The notes under the pieces are model-generated. The model saw nothing but the letters and a program-made list of their open reading frames with translations. It did no database searches and was not told the origin of the DNA. The translations under genes were made by a program, and so were the position numbers. Below are positions 10,689 to 22,756 of a DNA stretch of 64,000 nt, piece by piece (positions within the stretch are counted from its first letter, which is position 1; every line of letters starts with the position of its first letter). Source of the DNA: Bubalus kerabau (Eukaryota; Chordata; Mammalia; Artiodactyla; Bovidae); the NCBI RefSeq assembly GCF_029407905.1, contig NC_073643.1, positions 25,634,001 through 25,698,000 on the forward strand. Reading direction: 5' to 3'.

Positions 10689-11030
10689 TAACATCAACTT
10701 AAGTTATATAACATAAATTAAAATTCTCATTGGGTTGGGTACATTATTTGCTGATTCTCAGAAACTGACTAAAATAATTGTTAGTGGTCAGATTAGTCCA
10801 GACTGTTAATTTACTAAGATTGATTCACAATTACTTACTATAATGCTTCTCTTTGAATATTCTTTTACTTTGAGATTATAAGTTTAATATGTTAGGGGGT
10901 GGTTTATTGTTTATAGTTAATAAAGAATAGGAATGGAGGAACAAACAGCAGGATGCAAAATGACATTATGGTAATGCTAAAGTTTTCAATCAACAGAAAG
11001 GATACTAAGAAAGTTTTTAAATTGCCCACG
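10689..11030. other. Single-copy AT-rich stretch
   Basis: No gene or repeat recognised. Confidence 0.45.
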
Positions 11031-11035
11031 TTCCT

Positions 11036-11493
11036 TGTTGTGGGTTTCAATTGTGCCCCATCCCCCAATTCTTAGGTTGAACTCCTATCTCCCAGTGTGC
11101 TTCAAGATACGACCTATATGGAAAGATGGGCACTGCAAATGTAATTAGTAAAGATGAGTTCATACTCAGCTGGACCCCTAATCCTTTATAAGTAATATCT
11201 TTTTAAAAGAAAACTTTGGACACTGACAGCTACATAAATAGAACACCATGTGAAGATTAAAGTTAAAATCAGGGTGAAGCCTCTGTATGTCAAAACAGTG
11301 AAGACCGGTAGTAAACCACCAGCAATTAGAGGAAGCCTGGAGGGGCTTCTCCCTTATAACACTCAGAGGGAACCAACCTGCAGAAACTTTGATCTCTGAC
11401 TTCTAACCGTCAGGTCTGGGAAACAAATATTACTGCTGTTGAAGCTACATAGTTCGTAGTATTTCATCATGAAAGCCCGAGTAATCAAATGCA
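11036..11493 (+). mobile_element. MLT1 (ERVL-MaLR) solo LTR
   Basis: It starts 'tgttgtgggtttcaattgtg' and ends '...gagtaatcaaatgca', giving TG...CA termini. Five-base flanks 'ttcct' (11031-11035) and 'gtcct' (11494-11498) differ at one base, as expected for an old ERVL-type insertion. Inner blocks 'gcaaatgtaattagtaaaga', 'cagagggaaccaacctgcag' and 'atctctgacttctaacc' match MLT1B/C. Confidence 0.8.
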
Positions 11494-11498
11494 GTCCT

Positions 11499-11816
11499 CT
11501 ATTCAAGAGAAAATACAAAAGGAATTACTGCAATTATAATGATCCAACAAAGGGTATGAACCACTTAAAAAAAATAACTTTCAAATAGCTTAAGTCCATT
11601 TAATTATTCTAAAAAAACAAATCTTGAACCATAAAGAAGATGGAAATCATTATTATATTTTATAAGAAACCAGTGGATATAATGCAAGATAGTTTGAGAA
11701 GCTTGCTTAAAATTAGAGATGATGGAGGAAACACTTGCATCTGAAACTTTCAACTTTGAATCCAGAGCTCCTTTCTCTATGCCATTTAGTTAATTTTCAT
11801 TTGGCTCAATTGCTCA
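11499..11816. other. Single-copy AT-rich stretch
   Basis: No gene or repeat recognised. Confidence 0.45.
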
Positions 11817-12302
11817 TCAGTTCAGTTCAGTCACTCAGTTGTGTCTGACTCTTTGCGACCCCATGAATCGCAGCACGCCAGGCCTCCCTGACCATCACCA
11901 ACTCCCGGAGTTCACTCAGACTCAAGTCCATCGAGTCAATGATGCCATCCAGCCATCTCATCCTCTGTCGTCCCCTTCTCCTCTTGCCCCCAATCCCTCC
12001 CAGCATCAGAGTCTTTTCCAATGAGTCAACTGTTCGCATGAGGTGGCCAAAGTACTGGGGTTTCAGTTTTAGCATCATTCCTTCCAAAGAAATCCCAGGG
12101 CTGATCTCCTTCAGAATGGACTGGTTGGATCTCCTTGCAGTCCAAGGGACTCTCAAGAGTCTTCTCCAACACCACAGTTCAAAAACATCAATTCTTCAGT
12201 GCTCAGCCTTCTTCACAGTCCAACTCTCACATCCATACATGACCACTGGAAAAACCATAGCCTTGACTAGATGGACCTTTGTTGGCAAAATAATGTCTCT
12301 GC
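11817..12302 (-). mobile_element. BovB LINE, 3' part
   Basis: The antisense tail 'cagttcagttcagtcact' is followed by the 3' region and the end of the RT frame ('ctcttcagtgctcagcc', the antisense of the VKKAEH equivalent). It is truncated at the ITLPTKV equivalent near 12302. Clearly recent by eye, but carries stops. Confidence 0.94.
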
Positions 12303-13234
12303 TACTCCTAAATTCAAATGGAAGAAACTATCAGTCACAAATGGTCAAGAAGCTCAGCACTTAGGCTGTATGTTTAGGACACAATAAATCCCATTAAACT
12401 TGGATGCAAGAGGAGTAGGAGGCAGAAGGCTGCAGGAAGGTTCTAGCTGCCCTCCACAAGTCCATTGTCTTGATAAGTCTGTCAACGCAAAAATGCTTGA
12501 GCTGTTGGAGAGGAGTTCAGCAGAGCTTATGTCACAGACCTCACTTTTGTTCGATTCTGTTTTATTAGATTACCATCCAGCAGCTGTTCTTTGTCCCAAG
12601 AGGAATTCTAAGGTATTTTAAATTCCCAGCCAAGCTCCTCTGAGAAATACTCAAAATTCAGGTACCCTTTTGCCAGTTAACAAAACTGCTTTCGTAGGAT
12701 TAAGCTGTTCAATTTTTGAGCTCTTAGTTAAAGTTCAGCTGGCAATGCAGTGTGGTGAACAAACAGCTACATTTGTGTGATGCAAGCTTTAACCTCTGCA
12801 AAGCGTGCAGCCTTTCTGAAGAGCAAACTGTTATCAGCTATAGAAACAATGGGTTTGGGATCTCTAAAGAAAACATCAAATAGGTGTACTGTTCCTTTTG
12901 AATAAGAATGAAATAATTCTTTTTCTTGTTTGCTTCCCTTCCCTTGAATTACATGAATTATCTCTATCCCTCATCCCATTTGAGAAAACAAACAAAAAAT
13001 ATATCAGAAAGCTACTATTTTGCAGGAAAAAAAGATCCAAGTTGTGAAATAATTTACACATGAAAGCATATTCAAGTGCGACCTATCTTGTATTATCTTA
13101 ACTTCTGGATTGATACTCCAAAATAGCCACAGTGTTACATTATCCACAAATATCTGAGAGATGTCTGAATGTCACCAGGGAACAGTTTATCGATCTGACT
13201 CAGAGGAAATAAGGTGCACTAAAGCGGATATTAT
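12303..13234. other. Single-copy segment, less AT-rich than its surroundings
   Basis: No repeat family is recognised between about 12370 and 12870. The part at 12480-12840 holds several CAGCTG-type E-boxes and mixed composition, unlike the neighbouring AT-rich DNA. A 73-codon frame at 12400-12621 has no motif I recognise and I do not call it a gene. It could be a conserved non-coding element. Confidence 0.4.
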
Positions 13235-13400
13235 ACAATAAGTCAGGAGACCCAATTTCTTTATCTGGCTCCATAACTCCACTACTAACGGGCTCGATGA
13301 CCTTGAGAGGCCTTTTGGGAACTAAGCTCCCATTTGAGTAATGGGCTGCATGATCTCCGAGGTCCATTTCTAATCTAAAATTACGAGATCCAAATAATGT
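13235..13400 (+). mobile_element. MIR (MIRb/MIRc-like)
   Basis: 'caggagacccaatttcttta', 'ctggctccataactcc', 'gatgaccttgagagg' and 'catgatctccgaggtcc' keep MIR order, including the 'gatctcNNaggtcc' 3' block. Confidence 0.7.
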
Positions 13401-13588
13401 AACTACCTCCCCAAAACCTATTAAAAAGTAATTCTTAATTGTGATTTTAGCCTATTTGGAGAATAACTCTAAACAGGTCGATCAACATGGGAATAGCAAG
13501 ATCATCTTTATCTCAATATTTGGTATATATTCTAAAGCAGGAAAGAGTATCACAACTTAAAGAGAAATGATTATTTAGCATGTACTAT

Positions 13589-13660
13589 GGAGCCTGGCAG
13601 GCTACAGTCCATGTGGTCGTAAAAAGCCAGGCACGATTGAGAGACTAAGCACACACACAT
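13589..13660 (+). mobile_element. Bov SINE 3' fragment
   Basis: 'ggagcctggcaggctacagt', then 'ccatgtggtcgtaaaaag', ending 'gagagactaagcacacacac'. Only the last ~70 bp of a BovA unit is present. Confidence 0.8.
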
Positions 13661-14875
13661 ACATGTTCTATATTAGTTTCTCTATGCATTAACCTCTATA
13701 TTTTAAGAATCCCATAAGTGAACTACAAGTTTGCTCCCCCAAGGGGGTAATTTTAAACTGGGGGAGGAAAAAGGGAAGGTGGTATATCTATTCAGTTAGG
13801 ACCTGAGAATTGGGGCATCAAGTAGTGTTTCTCCTATTATGAAGAGCATAATCCAAACTAATGCAAAGTAGTTGTTGGAAAACCTGGAATAAAAGCTGTC
13901 AGAAAGTTATTTTCTTTGCTTATGGGTGGAAAACATCACCAAATATTTTATTTTAAAAGTGGTAATAGGTGTGATTTTTGTGTGCCATCATTTAGATAGT
14001 CATGTAGGAAACATTAATATTTTACTGATATTTTAGAAATATCTCATTGTTAATAAACCTATATTTTATATCTCATTGATTTATTGAACTAGCGTTTAGA
14101 AGCTGAGGTCTATTACTTACTTCTCAACTTATCCACAGAAACACAGTGTTTGTGGCAGAGGAAAGTTTGATGTCAATACATGATTCCAAAACTTTGGAAT
14201 AAAATTTCAGGGGAAAAAAAAAAGATATTATGGGGGAAAAGCAAAGAAAATTTCAAAATAATACAGGAAGAGGTTTCTGGTTTTGTTACAGTATAAATGT
14301 TTAAAATAAGAAAACTATTATTTCATGGTGGTGTTTATCAGGAAAGTTCTATGAAGAAGATAGGTCTTAAAGGAGAAAAGGTCCATATTACTGAAGGCAG
14401 AAAACCTGGAAATCATAACAGGATTGATTTTCAACCTATAGAAGTCACTTATATAAATAAAGTAACCCCATAATTAGTCTCAGTTTGTCTACCCACATTA
14501 AATTATATTACTGATGTACACAGTTATATTTCTCCTTGATATATTTCATAACTAATAAAATCACTCACATCTATTGATTTTATTTGAAGAAAAATGGGGA
14601 GGTTAGTCTTTACAAGATTCAAGATTCCCACCACAGCATGATTATGTGGTGAGTTGGTAATGACAGAAACCATTTGATTTTTTACTCTCATTAAAAATAA
14701 ATATAGATTTAAATAAGATTCATGGCTACTCTACTCAGAATCCATATACCAGATCAAACCCATTACCACCCAAAACTAGAATTAATTGTAGAGATTCTTT
14801 TTTTTTTTTTTGAAAAGCAGAAGCCCTCCTGATATAACAGGTGAATGTAGTAATAGATTTACTGAACATTTAATA
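13661..14875. other. Single-copy AT-rich stretch
   Basis: No gene seen. An A run lies at 14214-14222 and a T run at 14799-14811. Part of 14310-14420 faintly resembles an antisense L2, but too weakly to call. Confidence 0.45.
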
Positions 14876-15065
14876 TAAGAAAGACTAAGTATTTTACATG
14901 CATTCTCTCATTGGATTCTCTCAATCATCTAATAAATGAGATAATTTTATCTTCATTTACAAATAGGGAAAACAGAGCCTCAGAGAGATCACACAGTATG
15001 CAAAGGCTAGAAAGCAGCATCACTTGTTTTCAAAAACAACTCTAGTCTAATCCAGTCTGAAATCA
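14876..15065 (-). mobile_element. MIR
   Basis: 'tattttacatgcattctctc', 'aatgagataattttatctt', 'aatagggaaaacagagcctc' and 'agagagatcacacagtatgc' form a good antisense MIR. Confidence 0.8.
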
Positions 15066-18000
15066 AAGTTGGATCCTAAGACATCATGAAACAAGTCCAC
15101 TCTATGAACACAGTCTTGAAACTGTGGTCACAGAAGTGACCATGGCTCAAACCTTACCTGAGTATATAAAAGATTAAAAGAAGACACCAGACAGAGTGTA
15201 GCAAGTGAGTTACAAGCTTAAATACTTCTCCTGGCTTAACATGGTCAGCAGTGAGAAATGTCAGGACTAAACCTAGAGACTAACCGAGGGCAAAAACAAT
15301 TCAAAACAGAAAGTGATCACAGATACAGAGCAAAAACAGAAGTTTAACCTTTTTTTTTCCACCTTCAATGGCTTTCTTAGCATAACACCTGCTCAAGCCT
15401 GAGGATGTTCTTTGCTTATTTTTTTTTCCCCCAAATGCTTTCTAACTCCTAAGTCTTTATGGATTTTTAACTTACCATCTTTCATTGGGCATTTTTACAA
15501 TTTAACATTAAGCTAACAAATCAACCTCTGAGACAGCCTGATTCTTATACTCTATGGTTTCATTAAAACTAAAATACACAATCCAAATCTCTGGGCAATG
15601 AAAAGTAGGGAACCAAATTGGGTTAGCAAAACAGAATGGAGAATGAGCCTATCATTAGTGATCAAATGTCATTTCCAAGAGTTTCAGGGAACTCTAAATA
15701 TGCTGTCCAACACTGATGGGCCAGAAACTGGATCTTGGAAATGCTTTGGTTATAAAGAGACTTGTTTTGATATTGAACCAAAGCATAGTCTGCTCAGTAC
15801 AATCGTACTAAACTGCCAGTAGTAAACCTACATCCATTCATTTTTCCCCTAATATATATTTAATGGGGCAACATATCATACAGAAAATACAGTCAGGAAA
15901 ATATTACCTTAAAAAAATGTTAGCTGTTGGCTAGCAGTGGAAATGGGTCTAAACTGCGTACAATATTAGTAGTACTGTATTATCAATGAAACAATTTCCT
16001 GTAATTGTCATTCTGATGCATATTTGCCCCTAAATTTGCATCCACAAAACAATTTATTTAAAACATAAAATGATTATTTCACCTGAAAGGAGAAATGTTA
16101 TTTTTTGTTCTTATTTTAATGCATCCTACAATTACGTGGCATTTCTTTCATTCAGAAAACTCTGTGGAAATGTATGCTATTGTTCAAGGCTACTTAAAAT
16201 TACAGGCATTTTCATAATTTTTGATGAACTGTTATTTATATTTGAAGTACTACATGTCATATCCTGGCCCCTCTGGCCTAACCAGGAAAAATCATCGCTA
16301 TTTTTAATACTTTTAACATCACATGGGTCCACACAAAATGTTAACTTGTCATTATGTTAAAAACTGACTAACAAAAGTAACAGTGCAATCAAGGTGCTTT
16401 CATCTCACAGGTCATCTTCACAGTTAGCTGTTTTTATAGAATGAACTCACTATTTTCCTGTACCAAATTTAACCTCATAAAATTATTTGTTAAAACTGCA
16501 ATCTGTTTTAATGTAAGTCAAACAGGACTAGCATCACTGCAGTGTACTCAAAATATTAAAGCTACTAAATTTCCTATTAGTAATATGAAAGTTTGCACAG
16601 ATTTAACCAATTATTTCTAAAACAGTGTCTTAGACTGGCTAAGCGACAGAAACATAACACATTTATTTTAGCATAGCTAGCCATAACATGTACTTCTACC
16701 TTATTAAAATATTAATAAAGTCACCAATTTATAATCATTGACTAGGTCAGAGCATTGGTATAATTTCCTTCTTTAAATTTTGGTGTTGAACAGTTGTGGC
16801 ATTTGTAATATCATGTAAGACTGATGTTGTCTGAATCTGACAGAATCAATTGTGTGTATACTTGGAAAGCACAGTTCTGAAATATTCAGAAATTGCTGAT
16901 AAAAGAAAAAGACAACTCTGCACATGAGACTAATCTTATGTTTGCAAAAAAAGAATAGAATTAAGCTCATTGAGAAATGAGTTCAAACCTCATTTGTTCA
17001 GGAGGTTTTTTAAAATAAAACAGCATTATATATTAAAGAGATAACCAAAAGAGTCTGGGAGGCTTCATCAAGTATTAAAGCTAAGTATCCCAGAAAAAAA
17101 CAAAAAGGATCACGCATTCTTAGTTCTTGCTTCTTTGAAGAGCTATAATTCATATATGAAAAACAACATACTTACTAGATCAGATGTCTGCTTTCAACAA
17201 ATACTGAACTTATCTTTAGCACAACTTCAATCCTTGGTGCATTATTTATTTCCTACTTAGCAGCAGCAGAGATGCAAGATGTTCCAAAGCTTTGCTTTCA
17301 GACAGTTTTCTTCAACCACAGTCTTTTACATGTCCTGTTATTTGCTTCAGTATCTATGAAACAACTCCATCCTTCATGATAATCAAAACCCTTGAAGCAA
17401 TCCACATCTGCTTCCTTACACTGAATTTCAAATCTATTTGCAAAGAAAAAAAAAATCCTCTTCCTTGCTTCCTTGTATTTTATTTCAGAAAGTTTCATGG
17501 ATTGAATATTCCAACTCCCTTTAACATACCACAGAGCACTAAATGGAAAGAATTACATTACTGCAGCTCCTTAGATTATAACTGATAAGGTGAGCCTTTT
17601 ACATTTATATTAGGTTCTGAGGAGCTGATGCCATACCGGTTTAATAATTAATAATTCATGGAGCCAAATTACAGCCTTAGAAGGAAACAGCCTCTTTGAC
17701 TAGTTCTTTCATAATCCTCTGATTTATGTATGACAGCAGAGAAGAGTTCTAGGAGAGGTTAATAAAAAAAAAAAAATCCCAGACATGACTCTTGAGTTTT
17801 TAAAATTACTCCTACCTTTGCACAAGCTGAGTTTGTTGTAGCATCATGGGAGTTCTACCTCTCTGAGCACAGTCAATTAATTCAAAGGGATAACAGTATC
17901 ATTTTAAATGAGCATCTGTCTAGTGAGGATGTCCAGGGGAAAGTAAGGGATGCAGGGGGTTGAGGGAGCAGGTAGTAAATTAAATTTGAGAGGCATTTTC

Positions 18001-18137
18001 GACCAAAAAGGAGAGGATTTCACTCGTTATTCCTAAAAAGTAACCTTCAATAAGATTGCTGAGAAGACACTTCAGGTTCAAATGTACCCTCTTTCTCATT
18101 ATCCCTCAGATCCGAAAACTGACCCTGGGCTGGGTTA
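15066..18137. other. Long single-copy AT-rich stretch
   Basis: About 3 kb with no recognised gene or young repeat. Short homopolymers occur (T runs near 15350 and 15420, A13-14 near 17764). Candidate ORFs of 62-97 codons show no domain, no credible splice context and AT-driven composition. A TATA-like 'gtatataaaag' at about 15163 is probably chance. Confidence 0.5.
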
Positions 18138-18148
18138 CCCATAATCTG

Positions 18149-18438
18149 TGAAAGTTGCTCAGTTGTGTCTGACTCTTTGTGATCCAGTGGACTATATATA
18201 TAGTCCATGGAATTCTTCAGGCCAGAAAACTGCAGTGGCTAGCCTTTCCCAACCCAGGGATTGAACTCACGTCTCCCACATTGTAAGCACATTCTTTACT
18301 GGCTGAGCCACCAGAGAAGCCCAAGAATACTGGAATGGGTAGCCTATCCCTTCTCCAGGAGATCTTCCTGACCCAGGAATCAAACCAGGGTCTCCTGCAT
18401 TGCAGGTGGATTCTTTACCAACTGAGCTATCAGGGAAG
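18149..18438 (-). mobile_element. Bov-tA SINE with two tRNA-like heads
   Basis: On the minus strand, a tRNA-like head and partial body (about 18323-18438) is followed by a second head and full body. The target site 'cccataatctg' flanks it exactly (18138-18148, 18439-18449). The body carries 'ggactatatatatagtcc', an expansion of the small palindrome 'ggactgtatagtcc' seen in the similar element at 62048-62367. Confidence 0.92.
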
Positions 18439-18469
18439 CCCATAATCTGCAAGGCTTAGTAATTCGAAA

Positions 18470-19200
18470 GAACATATATAGAGAGGTATAATTTACATAT
18501 ATTAAACTATACCGATTGGAAGTGTACAGTTCAATTTGTAGTCCTATGAAGATACAGAATATTTTCATCACTCCAGAAGCTCCTTTGTATTTTATCCAGT
18601 CAATATCCTGCCCTAAAACGAACTGACCTCTTTCACAAGAGATGTTCCCTATTCAAATGTTCTACATAAATGGAAATGTACACTATATATATTAATATTT
18701 TGTTGTATCTGGAATCTTTCACTCATCTTGTTTTCAGATGCATTCATGTTACTACTTGTTATTGCTCTATAGTACTCCACTGTCTGAATATATTATTTCT
18801 TCTTCTATTGACAGACACCTAAGCTGTCCTCAGTTTATTTTTATGATTATGAATAAAGCTGCTATGAACATTCTAATATTAGGCTCTTTGTAGACACATT
18901 TTCATTTCTCTTGGATACATTTCTTTGCATATAAATGTAATTGTTAGGTCATAAAGTATATTCTTGTTAATTTTTTATGAAACTGTTAAAAAAAATCCAA
19001 GATAACTGCCTCATGTCACATTCTCATCTACAATGTAGCAAAGTGTTAGTTGTTCCTCACCCTCACTGATATTTGTGGCTGTCAATTTCCTTCATTCTAG
19101 CCATTTAATTGAGTATTTAGTGGCCATATGGTCTCATTTTTCTGACAATTTACGATGTTGAGCACTTTTTTTCATATGCTTACTGGCAATAGGTTCAATC
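18470..19200 (-). mobile_element. Old L1M element, 3' end and ORF2 end
   Basis: Antisense L1 blocks in order include 'taatttacatatattaaact', 'gaagtgtacagttcaattt', 'catgttactacttgttattg', 'gaataaagctgctatgaaca' and 'ggtctcatttttctgac'. It is heavily diverged and broken. Confidence 0.75.
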
Positions 19201-19587
19201 TTCACTAATTGTTAACAAACTGGGTTTTCAGTTAGTGATAGATCAACAAGAGATTTTGCACACAGGCCTAAGTCTCAATTGTCTCTGAAAAGTGCACCTA
19301 ATGAAATGCATCTTTCCATTTGTCTAGAACTAGTCCCTGACCCTGTGAGAAGATACTGTTCCTGTTAACATGGAAACCCTAAACTCTATATACTCATTTT
19401 ACACTGCTCCTTTTATTCTAATTTGATGATGCAATGCCTTTTGGTCATGTCTTTCATTCTCAATATTTAAAAATAAGTTCCTTTGTTTATAAAGTGACAC
19501 TCTTTTTAAACTTCTGCCCATTCACATATCTGTAAGTTTAGCTTCCATTGATGGATGTTGGACTAAGACAATTATTTGAACATCCAT
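19201..19587. other. Single-copy stretch
   Basis: No gene or repeat recognised. Confidence 0.4.
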
Positions 19588-19598
19588 AGGCAACTATG

Positions 19599-19870
19599 TA
19601 GAGAAGGCAATGGCACCCCACTCCAGTACTCTTGCCTGGAAAATCCCATAGATGGAGGAGCCTGGTGGGCTGCAGTCCACGGGGTCACTAAGACTCAGAC
19701 ACAACTGAGCAACTTCTCTTTCACTTTTCACTTTCATGCATAGGAGAAGGAAATGGCATCCCACTCCACTGTTCTTGCCTGGAGAATGCCAGGGACGGGG
19801 GAGCCTGGTGGGCTGCATCTATGGGGTTGCACAGAGTCGGACACGACTGAAGCGACTTAGCAGCAGCAGC
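19599..19870 (+). mobile_element. Bov-A2 SINE (dimer)
   Basis: Two BovA units ('gagaaggcaatggcacccca' and 'ggagaaggaaatggcatccc') are joined by a 'ttctctttcacttttcactt' linker, and the element ends in a 'cagcagcagc' tail. The target site 'aggcaactatg' is perfect on both sides (19588-19598, 19871-19881). Little diverged, so young. Confidence 0.95.
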
Positions 19871-19882
19871 AGGCAACTATGA

Positions 19883-20071
19883 GGGTCCCCAGGTGGCTCA
19901 GTTGTGGGTTTGATCCCTGTGTTGGAAAGATCCCCTGGAGAAGGAAGTGACAACCCCCTGCAGTATTCTTACCTGAAAAAAAAAAATCCCATGGACACAG
20001 GAGCCTGGCAGATTACAGTCCACGATGTCATAAAGAGTCAGACAAACCTGAGCATGCATGCACACACACGT
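19883..20071 (+). mobile_element. Bov-tA SINE, head partly deleted
   Basis: The head reads 'ccccaggtggctcagttgtg' and joins 'ggtttgatccctgtg' directly, so about 30 bp of the tRNA-like part is missing. The body follows, with an A11 run near 19976. Target copies 'aactatga' lie at 19875-19882 and 20072-20079. The left one overlaps the target copy of the neighbouring Bov-A2. Confidence 0.9.
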
Positions 20072-20089
20072 AACTATGACCAAAACTTA

Positions 20090-20240
20090 CATCTTGATTT
20101 TCTTTCTTATTTGCAAAATGCAAACAATAGCTTTCTCTTAGAGGAATCATAAGGATTAAAATAAACAATTGGTACATGACATATCAGGACCCTTTGATTG
20201 CAACAGTGTTGAGGAAGTAATAGCAGTTATGACACCTACT
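20090..20240 (+). mobile_element. MIR, 3' half
   Basis: 'cttatttgcaaaatgcaaac', 'ggaatcataaggattaaaat' and 'aattggtacatgacatatca' follow MIR order. Confidence 0.6.
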
Positions 20241-20715
20241 ACCCAATCTACAGGGAACCTCAATTCACACTGAATTCTTTCAAGGAAGTTAGTGGATTTA
20301 TGGCGATTCTTCCCTGTATTTCACTTGATCTCTTCAAGCATATAATTTATTATCCACAAGTTTCAGTGATGATGATGATAACACTTAACAATTATTTACA
20401 GTTTATAAAGATAATAGAAAAAGAAGGTAATGTGATTTGAAACGTTCAATATTATTGCACCTGATATAATTTCACAGAGTAAGTCAGATCCATATACAAA
20501 AGTCCTGGTTATTTTATTAGGTGCATATTTGCAGACAGAGTAAAGATAACTATATTTATCTATCATATATAAATGTAATTAAATAGACAAAAAGAAGTAT
20601 AATCCATGTAATTCTATGAAAAAAAGTGTGCCAATATGAATGACTGATTCATATTTTTCCATACACTATCACCAGGATGAAAGAGAGCCTCAAGAATTTA
20701 TGGGAAAATGACACA
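20241..20715. other. Single-copy AT-rich stretch
   Basis: No gene seen. A short GATGAT run occurs at about 20370. Confidence 0.45.
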
Positions 20716-21165
20716 GGTTATAGGGTTGAATTGTGCCTTCAAACCCCACTCACCCTCTGCCAATTAATCTGCAGAAGTCCTAAATCCCAGAATCTCAGAA
20801 TGTGCCTTATTTGCATACAAAGTTGTTTCAGACATAATTACTTGAATTAAGATAATTTCTTTAGGCTGAGCCTTAATCCAATATGATTGGTGAAAAGGGG
20901 ACATTTAGAGACAGACAAGCATGAAGAAAGTCATTGTGAAAATAAAGGCAGAGATCTGCACCCAACAGTTCTACAGACTACCAGTCAATCACCAGAAGGA
21001 AGAAGTATGATACTAAAGAGGTTCACTCACCCCTCAGGAAGAGCCAGTCCTGCCAGCACCATGATCTAAGCTTTCCAGACCGGAAAACATGAGACAATAC
21101 ATTTCTGTGTTTTAAGCCACCCAGTTGCAGCACTTTGTTACAGCAGCGCTGGCCCCACTAATACG
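20716..21165 (+). mobile_element. MLT1 (ERVL-MaLR) LTR
   Basis: 'gggttgaattgtgccttc', 'cagaatctcagaatgtgcct', 'ccttaatccaatatgattgg' and 'tttctgtgttttaagccacc' fit MLT1B/C, ending near 'ccactaatacg'. No matching 5-bp flanks were found, so the ends may have decayed. A 60-codon frame here is chance. Confidence 0.8.
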
Positions 21166-21438
21166 ACGGGCAAGATAAGAGTTGCAGAATGAAAACCTGT
21201 GGGAGAATCAATCTCAGGTCTCCTAGGTCATAAAGTCTTTGCATTTTATTTCTCATCTGTCCCCAGGACACTAGGTGCCCAATATGCTACTGGAGATCAG
21301 TGGAGAAATAACTCCAGAAAGAATGAAGGGATGGAGCCAAAGCAAAAACAATACCCAGCTGTGGGTGTGACTGGAGATAGAAGCAAGGTCTGATGCTGTA
21401 AAGAGCAATATTGCATAGGAACCTGGAATGTCAGGTCC

Positions 21439-22272
21439 ATGAATCAAGGCAAATTGGAAGTGGTCAAACAAGAGATGGCAAGAGTGAATGTGGACATTCT
21501 AGGAATCAGCGAACTGAAATGGACTGGAATGGGTGAATTTAACTCAGATGACCATTATATCTACTACTGCGGGCAGGAACCCCTCAGAAGAAATGGAGTG
21601 GCCATCATGGTCAACAAGAGAGTCTGAAATGCAGTACTTGGATGCAATCTCAAAAACGACAGAATGATCTCTGTTCGTTTCCAAGGCAAACCATTCAATA
21701 TCACAGTAATCCAAGTCTATGCCCCAACCAGTAATGCTGAAGAAGCTGAAGTTGAAAGGTTCTATGAAGACCTACAAGACCTTTTAGAACTAACACCCCC
21801 CAAAAATGTCCTTTTCATTATAGGGGACTGGAATGCAAAAGTAGGAAGTCAAGAAACACCTGGAGTAACAGGCAAATTTGGCCTTAGAATATGGAATGAA
21901 GCAGGGCAAAGTCTAATAGAGTTTTGTCAAGAAAATGCACTGGTCATAACAAACACCCTCTTCCAACAACACAAGAGAAGATTCTACACATGGACCTCAC
22001 CAGATGGTCAACACGGAAATCAGATTGATTATATTCTTTGCAGCCAAAGATGGAGAAGTTCTATACAGTCAGCAAAAACAAGACCGGGAGCTGACTGTGG
22101 CTCAGACCATGAACTCCTTATTGCCAAATTCAGACTTAAATTGAAGAAAGTAGGGAAAACCACTAGACCATTCAGGTATGACCTAAATCAAATCCCTTTT
22201 GATTATACAGTGGAAGTGAGAAATAGATTTAAGGGCCTAGATCTGATAGATAGAGTGCCTGATGAATTATAG
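21439..22272 (+). pseudogene. BovB endonuclease domain, broken
   Basis: Frame 1 reads an exonuclease-endonuclease-phosphatase fold typical of RTE elements. It starts MNQGKLEVVKQE with ISELKW (a catalytic Glu region) in the first segment. VIQVYAPTS, GDWNAKVG (catalytic Asp, Asn), TWTSPDG, NQIDYI and finally CGSDHELL (catalytic Asp-His) follow in the second. A TGA at 21625-21627 splits the domain after VNKRV, at a site that probably read CGA (Arg) before CpG decay. A TAG at 22270-22272 ends it after DRVPDEL, where the family has Trp. All catalytic boxes survive, but no single uninterrupted frame covers the domain, so nicking activity is not expected. Confidence 0.9.
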
Positions 22273-22756
22273 AATGGGGTTCATTTGTGACATTGTACAG
22301 GAGACAGGGATCAAGACAATCCCCATGGAAAAGAAATGCAAAAGAGCAAAATGGCTGTCTGGGGAGGCCTTACAAATAGCTGTGAAAAGAAGAGAAGTGA
22401 AAAGCAAAGGAGGAAAGGAAAGATATAAGCATCTGAATGCAGAGTTCCAAAGAATAGCAAGAAGAGATAAGAAAGCCTTCTTCAGTGATCAATGCAAAGA
22501 AATAGAGGAAAACAATAGAATGGGAAAGACTAGAGATCTCTTCAAGAAAATTAGAGATACCAAGGGAACATTTCATGCAAAGATGGACTCGATAAAGGAC
22601 AGAAATGGTATGGACCTAACAGAAGCAGAAGATACTAAGAAGAGATGGCAAGAATACACAGAAGAATTGTACAAAAAAGATCTTCACGACCCAGATAATC
22701 ACAATGGTGTGATCACTGACCTAGGATTCCAGGATGTGAGGTCAAGTGGGCCTTAG
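22262..22756 (+). pseudogene. BovB linker between endonuclease and RT, frameshifted
   Basis: The region linking endonuclease to RT is read one frame away from both neighbours. It runs from MNYRMGFICDIVQETG through a lysine-rich stretch (KKCKRAKWLSGEALQ) to NHNGVITDLGFQDV. Extra bases near 22275-22290 put it out of frame with the endonuclease. A loss near 22725 ('gacctaggattccaggatg') restores the original frame for the RT. Two indels of opposite sense therefore bracket the linker. The lysine-rich part is typical of the family and may contact nucleic acid. Confidence 0.85.

Noticed and set aside
12400..12621. 73-codon frame as a possible small gene
   Set aside because: No recognisable domain, signal or splice context, and its length is within chance for this composition.
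15163..15173. TATA-box promoter
   Set aside because: A lone TATA-like string in AT-rich DNA with no CpG island, start-site context or downstream exon.
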